This document shows, one piece after another, positions 45,340 to 54,023 of a stretch of DNA of 64,000 bases (the stretch's first letter is position 1; each line of letters begins with the position of its first letter). The notes below the pieces were generated by a model. The model worked only from the letters and a program-made list of their open reading frames with translations. It did no database searches and was not told the DNA's origin. The stretch covers positions 124,001 through 188,000 of the forward strand of contig VYBN01000013.1 in NCBI GenBank assembly GCA_009844425.1, read 5' to 3'. The position numbers and the translations under genes are program-made. Source of the stretch: Gammaproteobacteria bacterium (GTDB lineage Bacteria; Pseudomonadota; Gammaproteobacteria; Steroidobacterales; Foliamicaceae).

Positions 45340-46379
45340 CCCTCGCCGGCCGAATCGCCGCCCCTCTGCTGGCCGCGCTCCTTGCGGCGGCCTGCGGAGG
45401 CGACGCCGGCCGGCAGCAGGATGACGGCCGGCTGGTCGTGGTGATCGGCGCTTCCGGCGCCATCGACACGCCCTGGCATGACGGCTGGCGGCGTTTTGAG
45501 CGCCGCGTTCATGAGGCTGCGTACCCGGGACTGGAGTTGCAGATGTCCGTCAATGGACAACTCGGAACGGAGGAGACCATTCTGGCGCAGGCGCGGCGCG
45601 GAAGGATTCAATATGCGGGAACGTCGCTGCACGGGATGTCCAGCGTCATTCCCGAACTCAGCGTGATTCTCTCGCCGTACCTCTTCGAGAGCTATGAAGA
45701 GGTGGATTTTGTTACCGACAAATACCTGACGCCCGTATTCACCGAAATGCTCGCCCAACGTGGGATCACCTTCATTCAGTGGAGCGAGGTGGGATGGAAC
45801 CACATCTACTGCCGCGAGCCCCGGATCGAACCCGAGGAATTCCGGGGAGTGAAGATGCGCGCGTCCACGGCCATCGCGCCACAGGTGTTCACCGGCGCGA
45901 TCGATGCCGACAACATCCCCCTGCCGTTCGACGAGACCCTGCCCGCCCTGCAGACCGGTCTGATCGAGTGCGGCCAGAGCGGCGCCGGCCAGTACCTGCT
46001 TTCGGGAATCGCCGAGGAAGCTCCGCATTACACGCGGACCTTCCACGCCTACGATTCCGGCGTGCAGTTCGCCAACTCGCAATGGTGGGAATCGTTGCCG
46101 GAAGAAGTGCGCCAGGTGCTGCTGAATGCCCTGGACGGGCAACAGGAGAATCGTGACATCGTGCGCGAGGTCATCGCGGGACAGGAGCGCGAATGGCAGG
46201 AAGCCGGCAGGGTGACGTTTTATGAATTGAGCGACGCACAAATAGCCCGGTGGCGGGAAGCGGCGGAAGGGTCGCACCAGAGGCTGATCCAGCGTATCGG
46301 CGGCCGCGCGCAGGAGATCTACGACCTGATTCTGGTCGGCAAGGCGGACTTTGCGGCCCGTGGGGAGGATGCGGCATGA
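45336..46379 (+). CDS. dctP: TRAP transporter substrate-binding protein DctP
   Basis: The 347-residue protein has an N-terminal hydrophobic signal ending in LLAAAC, so it is probably a lipoprotein. DctP features include WHDGWRRFERRVHEAAYPG, AGTSLHGMSSVIPELSVILSPYLF, the conserved Arg in FRGVKMRAST, and WESLPEEVRQVLLNAL. The best start is CTG 45336, overlapping the previous stop (CTGA), an unusual codon; no ATG or GTG is available before the signal. The cognate membrane genes dctQM are on the opposite strand 2.9 kb away. The ligand is not evident. Confidence 0.87.
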   Translation: MTLAGRIAAPLLAALLAAACGGDAGRQQDDGRLVVVIGASGAIDTPWHDGWRRFERRVHEAAYPGLELQMSVNGQLGTEETILAQARRGRIQYAGTSLHGMSSVIPELSVILSPYLFESYEEVDFVTDKYLTPVFTEMLAQRGITFIQWSEVGWNHIYCREPRIEPEEFRGVKMRASTAIAPQVFTGAIDADNIPLPFDETLPALQTGLIECGQSGAGQYLLSGIAEEAPHYTRTFHAYDSGVQFANSQWWESLPEEVRQVLLNALDGQQENRDIVREVIAGQEREWQEAGRVTFYELSDAQIARWREAAEGSHQRLIQRIGGRAQEIYDLILVGKADFAARGEDAA

Positions 46380-46975
46380 GCATTCGTGACGAGGTGATGG
46401 CCCTCGACATCCCGCCGCTTGCGCGCGGGGAACTGGCCGAGGACCTGCGCGATTATTTCGCGCTGTGCGAGGAAAAGCTGGGATTCGTGCCCAACGTGCT
46501 GACCGCCCAATCCTTCAGCAGCGAGAAGCTCCGCGTCTTTCGCGAGTTCTACGACGAACTGATGCTGGCCGATTCCGGCCTCAGCAAGCTGGAGCGCGAA
46601 ATGATCGCCGTGGTGGTTTCCTCGGCCAATCATTGCCTTTATTGCCTGGTCGCCCACGGCGCGGCGGTACGCAAGCTGTCCGGCGACCCGCTGCTGGGCG
46701 AGGTGCTGGTGATGAACTACCGCGAGGCGGAGATCACGCCGCGCCAGAGGGCCATGCTGGACTTCGCCTGGAAGGCCACCGCCCGCCCGAAGGAAACCGG
46801 CGCGGAGGACCGGGCGCGGCTGCGCGAAGCCGGCTTCAGCGAACGAGACATCTGGGACATCGCCAACGTCACTGGCTTTTTCAATTTCAGCAACCGCGTG
46901 GCGATGGCCACGGGAATGACCCCCAACCCCGAATACCACAATATGGCGCGCGAACCCGCAGACGACGGGCAGTAG
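46376..46975 (+). CDS. AhpD-like peroxidase-related protein
   Basis: The 199-residue all-helical protein has LGFVPNVLTAQSFSSEKLRVF and the redox pair in NHCLYCLVAHGAAVRKLSGD. This is the CxxC-xxxH active site of the AhpD/carboxymuconolactone decarboxylase superfamily, in the uncharacterised peroxidase-related branch. ATG 46376 overlaps the dctP stop. The CxxC can reduce peroxides or disulphides, but the physiological partner is unknown. Confidence 0.9.
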   Translation: MSIRDEVMALDIPPLARGELAEDLRDYFALCEEKLGFVPNVLTAQSFSSEKLRVFREFYDELMLADSGLSKLEREMIAVVVSSANHCLYCLVAHGAAVRKLSGDPLLGEVLVMNYREAEITPRQRAMLDFAWKATARPKETGAEDRARLREAGFSERDIWDIANVTGFFNFSNRVAMATGMTPNPEYHNMAREPADDGQ

Positions 46976-46995
46976 CCGCCGGGAGGATTCCACCA

Positions 46996-48048
46996 ATGAA
47001 ACTGAGATTGCTGGGCTCGAGCAGCCTGCGCGTTTCCGAACTGTGCCTGGGCTCCATGACCTTCGGCGGAACGGCCCACCTGTACGCCGAGGAAGAGGAT
47101 TGCCGTACGGTATACGACGCCTACCTCTCCGCCGGCGGAAACTTCATCGACACGGCCGACATGTACGGCATGGGGGCCAGCGAGAGCATGCTGGGCCGCT
47201 TCATGGGCGAGGACCGCGAGCGGATCATCCTGGCCAGCAAGTATTCGATGAACACCGATCCGGCCGACCCCAACGCCGGCGGCAACCATCGCGCCAACAT
47301 GGTCCGCTCGCTGGAAGGCAGCCTCAAGCGGCTCAAGACCGATTACCTGGACCTCTACTGGGTGCACGCCGCCGACGGACTGACCCCGCCATTGGAGGTC
47401 ATGCGTGCGCTGGACGACCAGGTGCGGCTCGGCAAGATCCTGCACGTCGGCATTTCGAACGCGCCGTCCTGGTGGGTCGCGGCGATGAACGCGGCGGCCG
47501 CAGAACGCGGCTGGACGCAATTCACCGCATTCCAGCTTCAGTACAACCTGGCCGAACGCACGATCGAGAACGCGTTCTTCCCGCTGGCGAAGTTTCAGGA
47601 CATGGCGATTACCGCCTGGAGCCCGCTGCTGTTCGGCGCGCTCACGGGCAAGTACACCGTCGCGAAGGACGGCTCGGTCGAAGGCGAAGGACGCCTCGGC
47701 GGACCCATGGGGGGCCGCATGCTCACGCCGCACAACCTGAAGGTGGCGCAGGGCCTGCAGACAGTTGCGGACCGCCTGGGCGCCGCACCCGCGACCGTCG
47801 CGCTGGCCTGGCTGCTGCACCGTCCGGCGCCGGTCATCCCGATCGTCGGCGCCCGCAACCTCAAGCAGATGGAACAGAACCTGGCCTGCGTGGGCCTGGA
47901 GCTGGACGCGGACACGCTGGCCGAACTGGAGGGGCTCTCGCCGCCGGCGCCCACATTCCCGGAATCGCTGCTGGCGATGCCGCCGCTGCGGACCATGGTC
48001 CATGGCTCGGCGCTGGTCGACCGCCTGGTACCCTGGGACACGGACTGA
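46996..48048 (+). CDS. Aldo/keto reductase
   Basis: The 350-residue TIM-barrel enzyme reduces carbonyls with NADPH. The catalytic tetrad is visible: Asp and Tyr in FIDTADMYGMGASE, Lys in ILASKYSM, His in LYWVHAAD. The cofactor end VIPIVGARNLKQMEQNL is also conserved. GGGAGG lies before ATG 46996. It is in the same direction and close to the AhpD-like gene. Confidence 0.93.
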   Translation: MKLRLLGSSSLRVSELCLGSMTFGGTAHLYAEEEDCRTVYDAYLSAGGNFIDTADMYGMGASESMLGRFMGEDRERIILASKYSMNTDPADPNAGGNHRANMVRSLEGSLKRLKTDYLDLYWVHAADGLTPPLEVMRALDDQVRLGKILHVGISNAPSWWVAAMNAAAAERGWTQFTAFQLQYNLAERTIENAFFPLAKFQDMAITAWSPLLFGALTGKYTVAKDGSVEGEGRLGGPMGGRMLTPHNLKVAQGLQTVADRLGAAPATVALAWLLHRPAPVIPIVGARNLKQMEQNLACVGLELDADTLAELEGLSPPAPTFPESLLAMPPLRTMVHGSALVDRLVPWDTD

Positions 48049-48073
48049 TCACACTCGCCCCCAAGGTGAGGTC

Positions 48074-48137
48074 GAGACACCTTCCTGGGCGGGAGGGCGT
48101 CCCGCCCTCCGCGAAGGCGGTACGCCTTCGCTCCCGG
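48074..48137. repeat. REP-like double-hairpin repeat, copy 2
   Basis: Two perfect stems follow each other: GAGGGCG-TCC-CGCCCTC (48093-48109) and GCGAAGGCG-GTA-CGCCTTCGC (48111-48131). GAGACACCTTCCTGGG before them resembles part of copy 1. The repeat occupies most of the 109-base gap between the reductase and the GPH carrier and lies within a plus-strand operon, where it may stabilise or attenuate the transcript. Confidence 0.75.
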
Positions 48138-48157
48138 CACGCTCCGGGCAAAACGCC

Positions 48158-49495
48158 GTGATTTCGCAGCGCATACGCGTTTGCTGGGGCACGGGCGCGC
48201 TGGGCGCGGCCCTGCTGATGAACGCGATCGGCGTTCTGGCGCTCTTCTACATGGTCAGCGTGCTCGGAATCGAACCCGGCCTTGCCGGCACGCTGGTGTT
48301 TCTGACCAAGTTGCTGGACGTGGTCAGCGATCCGATCGTCGGAAGCTGGAGCGACCGTATCAAGTCGCCGGCGGGCCGGCGGCGGCCGTTCCTGCTGGCC
48401 GGCGCCTTCGTGTCGGCAAGCGCGTTTGCACTGATCTTCACCACGCCGGTCTTCAATGCGCAATGGCTGACCGCAGCCTACATCTTCCTGGCGCTTTCGA
48501 CCTACACCATCGGCTACACCCTCTTCAATGTGCCGTACATGGCCATGCCGGCGGAAATGACCGACAGCTACCACGAGCGCTCGGCGATTCACGGCTACCG
48601 CATGGTGTTCATCGCCACCGGCGTGTTCCTGGCCACCTCGATTTCGCCGCTGATTCTCGACCGGCTGGGGCGAGAGAACTGGAACGCCTATGCGGTCATA
48701 GGCGCGGGCGGCGCCGCCGTGATCCTGATCTCCATGTTGACCACATATTTCGGCACGGCCCGCGCCCGGTTCACCGACGCGGGCGTGGAGCGCATCAACG
48801 TTTTCCGGCAATTCAGCCCCATCCTCGGCAACCCGCATTTCCTGCGGCTGATCGCGGTCAAGGCCGCGCAACTGCTGGGCATCGCCGCATCCCAGGCAAC
48901 CATCGTATTCTTCGTCGTGCACTACCTGCGGCTGCCGCTGACGGTCCTGTTCTTCTACGGCGTCGTGGTCACGATCGTCTCGACGCTGGCCACGCCTCTG
49001 CTGGTGGCGATATCCAAGCGAATCGGCAAGCGCGAGACCTATCTGCTGGCCGCCTTCTGCTACCTCGCCGGCGTGTCGAGCTGGATGCTGGCCGGACCGG
49101 GAGAACCGCTGCCCTATATCCTGGCGCGGGGCGCAATCATCGCGATTGCCGCCAGCGGCAACATCGTCATGGCCATGTCCATGCTCACCGATACGATCGA
49201 ATTCGACGCCCGCAGGACCGGAGTCCGCCGCGAAGGGGTTTACACTGCCGTCTACAGTTTTGTGGAGAAGTTCACGTTCGCCATGGGACCGCTGATCGTG
49301 GGGTGGGCCATGCAGATTGCCGGTTTTGACCGCAGCCTGTCCGACGAAGCCCTGCAAACCCCGGAGGTCGGCCGGGCGCTGCTGCTCGGCATGTCCTATA
49401 TGCCCACCTTCGTGGGCTGTGTGGCGATCCTGCTGCTGACCCGCTATCGTCTGACCGACAGGGATCTGATTAAACTGAGGGCCGCGTCATCATGA
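48158..49495 (+). CDS. GPH-family symporter
   Basis: The 445-residue 12-TM carrier shows DVVSDPIVGSWSDRIKSPAGRRRPFLLAG, YTLFNVPYMAMPAEMTDSYHERS and FDARRTGVRREGVYTAVYSFVEK, all GPH signatures. It is a paralogue of the carrier at 29330. The GTG start (48158) follows the REP-like repeat. It overlaps the second methyltransferase gene by 4 bases, so carrier, methyltransferase and partner form a coupled trio. The carrier may import or export the methylated compound. Confidence 0.88.
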   Translation: MISQRIRVCWGTGALGAALLMNAIGVLALFYMVSVLGIEPGLAGTLVFLTKLLDVVSDPIVGSWSDRIKSPAGRRRPFLLAGAFVSASAFALIFTTPVFNAQWLTAAYIFLALSTYTIGYTLFNVPYMAMPAEMTDSYHERSAIHGYRMVFIATGVFLATSISPLILDRLGRENWNAYAVIGAGGAAVILISMLTTYFGTARARFTDAGVERINVFRQFSPILGNPHFLRLIAVKAAQLLGIAASQATIVFFVVHYLRLPLTVLFFYGVVVTIVSTLATPLLVAISKRIGKRETYLLAAFCYLAGVSSWMLAGPGEPLPYILARGAIIAIAASGNIVMAMSMLTDTIEFDARRTGVRREGVYTAVYSFVEKFTFAMGPLIVGWAMQIAGFDRSLSDEALQTPEVGRALLLGMSYMPTFVGCVAILLLTRYRLTDRDLIKLRAASS

Positions 49496-50553
49496 CCGAC
49501 ACACTGCAACCCAAACTCCGCCAGCGTGGACGCGCCTCCGTCGATTTCCTGGCCCATGTATTTCACGGCACGACCGGAGTGCGCCAGGGCGTCCAGGAAA
49601 AACTGAACACCCGCTTCGGCGACGGAGCGTCCCTGCCGGACGACCTCGACGAGCGCCACGAAGCCGTTACCGGCGTCCTGACCAGCGAACCTGGCTACCG
49701 CGTGCAGCAAACGATCGGCGAATGGCATTCCCGCCAGCATGGCCTGATCGCGATGAACGCGTTCGAGGAACTGAAGCCGGGCGTGACCGAAATGCTCGCG
49801 CAGTACGACGAAGGGCCGTCACGGTTGATCGCCGATGAAGACTTCAAGGTCCCGGACTATTTCGACGGCGTGGAGATTCACCGCACCCGCGGCGGATGGG
49901 ACGGGCATCCCTACATGGGTTTCGTTCATGGCGAAATCGTCCACAGGCTGATCGTGGACGCCACCTATCCGGGCGGCATTTTCACGCAGCGGCGCATGGT
50001 GGCCGGGCTGGCGCCGAAGGACGACTACGGCCGCATTCTCGAAATGGGCTGTTCCACCGGGCACTTCACCCGGGCGCTGGCCGAGACCTATCCGGATGCC
50101 GAAATCACCGGGGTGGACGTCTCGATCCGCACGCTGGAGCACGCGCTGCGCACGGGCAACGCCTGCGGCCACAGCTGGCAACTGTATCTGCGCGCCGCCG
50201 AGGACACCGGCTTCGACGACGAGCATTTCGACCTGGTCACCTCGTACATCCTTCTGCACGAAATGCCCGCCGACGCCATCCGGGCCTCCTTTGCCGAGGC
50301 TTTCCGGGTGCTGAAGCCCGGCGGGGACCTGCTGATGAGCGACGTCGCGCGCTATGCGCACCTGAACAAGGTCCAGGAATGGCAGGCCGATCAGCTCGCC
50401 CGGTTCGGCGGCGAGCCCTTCTGGCGCGAATCCGCCAGCCTGGACCTCGTCGCCGCCCTGGAGGACGTCGGTTTCGAAGAGGTGGACGGCCGGGCCATAG
50501 GCAATCAGGGCTACCCCTATCCCTACGTCGTGACCGCGCGCAAACCCGCATGA
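49492..50553 (+). CDS. SAM-dependent methyltransferase, copy 2 of the module
   Basis: The 353-residue protein has the same build as the one at 19022. A roughly 170-residue N-terminal domain contains VPDYFDGVEIHRTRGGWDGH, and the Rossmann domain has ILEMGCSTGHFTRAL, ITGVDVSIRTLEHAL, VTSYILLHEMPADAI and AFRVLKPGGDLLMSDV. It ends with NQGYPYPYVVTARKP, matching the RGYPWVNVATKP tail of copy 1. It overlaps the MFS gene before it and the partner gene after it by 4 bases each. The closely matched ends suggest copies 1 and 2 are nearer to each other than to copy 3. Confidence 0.86.
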   Translation: MTDTLQPKLRQRGRASVDFLAHVFHGTTGVRQGVQEKLNTRFGDGASLPDDLDERHEAVTGVLTSEPGYRVQQTIGEWHSRQHGLIAMNAFEELKPGVTEMLAQYDEGPSRLIADEDFKVPDYFDGVEIHRTRGGWDGHPYMGFVHGEIVHRLIVDATYPGGIFTQRRMVAGLAPKDDYGRILEMGCSTGHFTRALAETYPDAEITGVDVSIRTLEHALRTGNACGHSWQLYLRAAEDTGFDDEHFDLVTSYILLHEMPADAIRASFAEAFRVLKPGGDLLMSDVARYAHLNKVQEWQADQLARFGGEPFWRESASLDLVAALEDVGFEEVDGRAIGNQGYPYPYVVTARKPA

Positions 50554-50840
50554 GCGACGATCCCCGTTCCTACAACAACCCCGACCGCCCGACGCTCACG
50601 TCGGACGACATGCCGGGCGTGGGCCAGGCCGTGATGACGCTCACGCATGAACTCTACGTCCTGATCGACCGCATCGCGGCATTGGAAGCAGTGCTCGAGC
50701 GCCACGGCCTGGACGTCGGCACGGAAATCGAAGCCTTCAAGCCGGACGCGCAACAGCAGGATCGGCTCAACGAGCGCGGCCGCGCCCTGGTCGCCCGCGT
50801 CACCAACGCTTTGGCCGGAAAACCCGACCCGCTGCCCTGA
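50550..50840 (+). CDS. Helical partner protein, copy 2
   Basis: The 96-residue protein carries the family core HELYVLIDRIAALEAVLERH followed by GL, then IEAFKPDAQQQDRLNERGRALVARV, another helix. It overlaps the methyltransferase stop (ATGA). The disordered, Asp/Pro-rich first 25 residues differ from the other copies. It is predicted cytoplasmic with no signal or membrane segment. Confidence 0.78.
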   Translation: MSDDPRSYNNPDRPTLTSDDMPGVGQAVMTLTHELYVLIDRIAALEAVLERHGLDVGTEIEAFKPDAQQQDRLNERGRALVARVTNALAGKPDPLP

Positions 50841-50850
50841 CCGCTGCCGC

Positions 50851-50903
50851 CCCGGGAAGGAAGGCGTCCGGCCTTCCTGGAGGACGAGACGTCCTCCCTC
50901 CAG
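50851..50903. repeat. REP-like double-hairpin repeat, copy 3 (diverged)
   Basis: Stems GGAAGGC-GTCCG-GCCTTCC (50859-50877) and GAGGACG-AGA-CGTCCTC (50880-50896) follow the same two-stem layout as copies 1 and 2, with changed bases on both sides of each stem, so pairing is kept. It lies between the convergent partner gene and FAD monooxygenase, where it may serve as a terminator. Confidence 0.65.
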
Positions 50904-50915
50904 AGCCGCCCGCCT

Positions 50916-52112
50916 CTAGAGCGGTTCGGTGGCGGGGTCGTAGTGGGAAAGGCCGAGGGTCTCTTCGGTGACTATGGGCCTGCGGGCCAATTCGTCGGGG
51001 TCCTGCTGCATCAGGCGCTCGCCACCGTGAAGGGACTCGCGATGGATGACGGTCACGCGCTCCCTGCGGGCCTTCTCGTAGCGACGCAACGCCTCTTCGG
51101 CCCCTTCGAACTCGATCAGTGAGCGGCAGAGGATCACCGCGTCCTCGATCGCCATCGCAGCGCCCTGACCCAACCAGGGCAGCATCGGGTGCGCGGCGTC
51201 GCCCAGCACGGCAGCCCGGCCCTTGACCCAGCGAGGCAAGGGGCGGCGCGAAAAAAGCCCCCACTTGTGGCAGCGCCTTCCCGGGAATGCTCTCAGCACG
51301 ACGCGCGCGTCGTCGTGGAAGTCGGAAAACACGTCCCGCACCGAATCGATGTCGCCGGTTTGCGACCAGCCTTCGGCGGACCAGCCCTCATCGACCTGCG
51401 AAAACGCCACGAAATTCTGCAATGCTCCATGGCGCACGGGGTAGCGAACGAACATGCGCCCCGGCGCCACGAACACCATGGAACCGGGACGTGATTGTTC
51501 GGCGCCCAATTCGTCCCGGGTGACCAGGCCCCTCCAGGCCACGAAGCCCGAGAACTCCGGCGCCGGCTCGGAAAAGACCTCGCGGCGCACGGTGGACTTG
51601 AGCCCGTCGGCGCCGACCAGCAATTCGGCGCCCGCCTGCGACCCGTCGGCAAAGCCCAGCACGTAAGCGCTCGCCGAACCATCCGAAACGACCGTCAGTT
51701 CCTTGTCCAGCACCAGCGCATCCGGCTGCAGCGCGGCCAGTCTTTCGCGCAGAAGATCATGCAGATCGGCGCGATGGGCCTGCAGGTACGGCGCGCCCAG
51801 TTGCTCGCGCGTGTTGTGGCGTCTGAAGTTCACCAGCACCTTGCCATTGGCGTAGTGACGCGTGACCTGGGTCGGCGGCTCGTCGGCCAGCGCCTCCAGT
51901 CGTTCGCCCACGCCCAGGTAGCGAAGTCCCTTGACGGCGTTCGGCGAAAGCGAAACGCCAGCGCCGATCTCCCTGAGCTCGGGCGCCTGCTCATAGACGC
52001 GCAGCCGCCGGCCGGCCCGGGCCAGGCCCAGCGCCAGCGCGAGGCCGCCGATTCCGGCGCCGACAATCGCAATCCGGTCGGCCACGGGCTGCGAGTGCCG
52101 TGACAAGCTCAT
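50916..52112 (-). CDS. FAD-dependent aromatic monooxygenase (salicylate / 3-hydroxybenzoate hydroxylase type)
   Basis: The 398-residue class A flavoprotein has IAIVGAGIGGLALALGLARAG, the DG motif LLVGADGLKSTVRREVF, and the second FAD motif AAVLGDAAHPMLPWLGQGAAMAIEDA. GAGVSLSPNAVKGLRYLG and the tail ARRPIVTEETLGLSHYDP are typical of salicylate-hydroxylase-like enzymes. It would hydroxylate a phenolic acid with NAD(P)H and oxygen. Its ATG and first codons lie inside the left arm of the hairpin at 52094-52357. Confidence 0.9.
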   Translation of the reverse strand: MSLSRHSQPVADRIAIVGAGIGGLALALGLARAGRRLRVYEQAPELREIGAGVSLSPNAVKGLRYLGVGERLEALADEPPTQVTRHYANGKVLVNFRRHNTREQLGAPYLQAHRADLHDLLRERLAALQPDALVLDKELTVVSDGSASAYVLGFADGSQAGAELLVGADGLKSTVRREVFSEPAPEFSGFVAWRGLVTRDELGAEQSRPGSMVFVAPGRMFVRYPVRHGALQNFVAFSQVDEGWSAEGWSQTGDIDSVRDVFSDFHDDARVVLRAFPGRRCHKWGLFSRRPLPRWVKGRAAVLGDAAHPMLPWLGQGAAMAIEDAVILCRSLIEFEGAEEALRRYEKARRERVTVIHRESLHGGERLMQQDPDELARRPIVTEETLGLSHYDPATEPL

Positions 52113-52357
52113 ATTGTCGCATCAGAGCGGGCATGGCGTGTCCCTGCAAGGCGCAGCCCGCAGGGAATACTGCCAGTATTTCCAAGGGCTGCAACACCGC
52201 AGGGGCGCGCCATGCCCGCTCCCGAAGGGCGCGTCTCCCCTGGCCCGTGGCCGCGTTGCGCCCCTAGGCAATGGGAGACACCATTCCCGGCGGGACGCGC
52301 CTTGCCACAAACCAGGGGAGACGCGCTGATGCGACAATATGAGCTTGTCACGGCACT
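52094..52357. repeat. 264-bp nested hairpin element, copy B (32-bp perfect terminal inverted repeats)
   Basis: Terminal arms 52094-52125 and 52326-52357 are exact inverted copies (left arm starts AGTGCCGTGACAAGCTC). Inside are two further perfect 13-bp pairs, 52126-52138 with 52208-52220 and 52231-52243 with 52312-52324, and smaller stems. The left arm covers the start codon of the monooxygenase; the right arm ends within the stop codon of the FAD oxidase. As a result the monooxygenase start region (MSLSRH) exists twice, in opposite directions. No open frame of note lies inside, so it is not a coding mobile element. Confidence 0.85.
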
Positions 52358-53939
52358 AGATGCCGAGGGCGCCGGGGTTGATCAGCCCCGAGGGGTCCAC
52401 CTGCCGCTTGACGGAGCGCAGCAACTCCAGGGCGCCGGGGTCGCGGTCTCTCGCATACGGGTAGGCGCGGCCGATCTGAAGGTGCACCGCGCCATGCCGG
52501 TACATGAGTTCGATCAGTTCCACGCGCATCCGCTCCACCAGTTCCCGGCCTTCGGGGTTCGCCCGGCCCTCGCTCGCGACGCCCTGCATTTCTTCCGGAA
52601 GGTACCGGCGATGGTAGGCAAGCCATTCGTCATCCCAGTAGATGACCACCTCCCAGAGGAACCCGGCCCTGGCGCTGGTGCTGTAGACGACGAATGCCTG
52701 CACATGCTTCTCTTCGCACTCGCGGCGAATGCCATCCAGGTACCGCAGGTACTCTTCATGCAGCCCCACGGCGCTCGAAAACGGCACGATCGCATGCAGG
52801 GGCAAGAGCCGGCGGCCGGTGGGGCTCACGATCATCGGGGCGGGAAACGGGACCGCGCGCGCATATTCGGCCATCGTATTGGCCACCTCGATGCCCCGAT
52901 CGCCGACCGCCCTGCGTATCCGGCGAAGATTCATGCGCAATTCCGCAGCGTCCGCCCCTTCGGTGAGAAAGTTCAACAGGTATTTCGAGGCGTTCAGGAA
53001 CCGTCGGCCGCCCGTCGCTACCCGCAGCCCCTTGCGCAGGGCCTGTACGGGCCCGGAAGCGGCGCGCATGATGGTGAAGAGGTTGCGCGCATCCTGCTTC
53101 AATTCGGCCCGGCCCGCGGCCTGCCGGATCAGTTCGGTCTCCGCGCCGAACACCTCGGTGGCGAGACCGCTGCGCGCCACGCGCCGGGTGGCCTCCACGA
53201 GTTGGGAGAAATCATCGAAGGAGAAACTCAGGCCCTCGCCTGCAGCGGGACGCGGCTCCAGCTTGAGCGTCACCGCCGTCTTGACTCCCAGGGCGCCCGC
53301 ATCGCCGCAGAAGAGCCCGGTGAGGTCCGGGCCGTATTCCCGGAAAAAAGAGCTGTGCTGCGGCTGCCCTCCGGAACCGGTCACGAGCACGCTGCCGTCC
53401 CCCAGTACGACCTCCAGCCCCAATGCGGCGGAAACCGAAGGCCCGTGCCGCGCGGAGCCGAAAGTGACCGCCCCCTGCGACATGGCGCCGCCGACGGTCG
53501 AAAGCCGACCGGACATCGGCCCCCAGAACACCGATCTCAGCCCGTGCTCGGCGAGTTCCGCATCCACTGCGGACCAGGTGCATCCGGCTTCCACCGTCGC
53601 ATACAGATCGTGCGCATTGATCTCGCGCACCGCGTTGAGGCGGCCGGTGTCCAGGACGATCGAGCGCTCGCGGTCGGGCAGAAAGGCGTCCGTGTACGAC
53701 ATGCCGCCGCCCCGCACGAACGTCGCCGTTTCGTGCGCATGGCAAGCCCGCAAAACGGCCTGCACTTCCTGCGTGGAACCGGGGCTGACCACGGCCAGCG
53801 GCGTCTCGACGCTGCGGTAAACGTCCTGCGAAGCGAGTTCCCTCGCTTCTTCCGATGTGACCGCGTGCTCCGACCCGACCGCATCGATCAGCGCATCGAT
53901 CAGCGCCGTGCCGTCGCCGCGTGAGCCGTCGCCGCCCAT
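52356..53939 (-). CDS. FAD-linked oxidase, PCMH type (vanillyl-alcohol oxidase superfamily)
   Basis: The 527-residue protein has an FAD-binding domain with VVSPGSTQEVQAVLRACHAH, FVRGGGMSYTDAFLPD and WGPMSGRLSTVGGAMSQGAVTFGSARHG. A C-terminal cap domain ends DPSGLINPGALGI, a conserved tail of glycolate/lactate oxidases and 4-cresol-dehydrogenase-like enzymes. No clear His or Cys for covalent flavin is obvious near GGGMSY. It could oxidise a phenolic alcohol or hydroxy acid. Same strand as the methyltransferase copy 3 (84 bases apart). Confidence 0.85.
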   Translation of the reverse strand: MGGDGSRGDGTALIDALIDAVGSEHAVTSEEARELASQDVYRSVETPLAVVSPGSTQEVQAVLRACHAHETATFVRGGGMSYTDAFLPDRERSIVLDTGRLNAVREINAHDLYATVEAGCTWSAVDAELAEHGLRSVFWGPMSGRLSTVGGAMSQGAVTFGSARHGPSVSAALGLEVVLGDGSVLVTGSGGQPQHSSFFREYGPDLTGLFCGDAGALGVKTAVTLKLEPRPAAGEGLSFSFDDFSQLVEATRRVARSGLATEVFGAETELIRQAAGRAELKQDARNLFTIMRAASGPVQALRKGLRVATGGRRFLNASKYLLNFLTEGADAAELRMNLRRIRRAVGDRGIEVANTMAEYARAVPFPAPMIVSPTGRRLLPLHAIVPFSSAVGLHEEYLRYLDGIRRECEEKHVQAFVVYSTSARAGFLWEVVIYWDDEWLAYHRRYLPEEMQGVASEGRANPEGRELVERMRVELIELMYRHGAVHLQIGRAYPYARDRDPGALELLRSVKRQVDPSGLINPGALGI

Positions 53940-54023
53940 GACTCAGTCCCGTCCGGGAGGAAATTTGCGGGTTGGCGGGAACGCTGCGAGGGCAGTGCCC
54001 TCGCTCCAGTGCTCAGGCATTTC

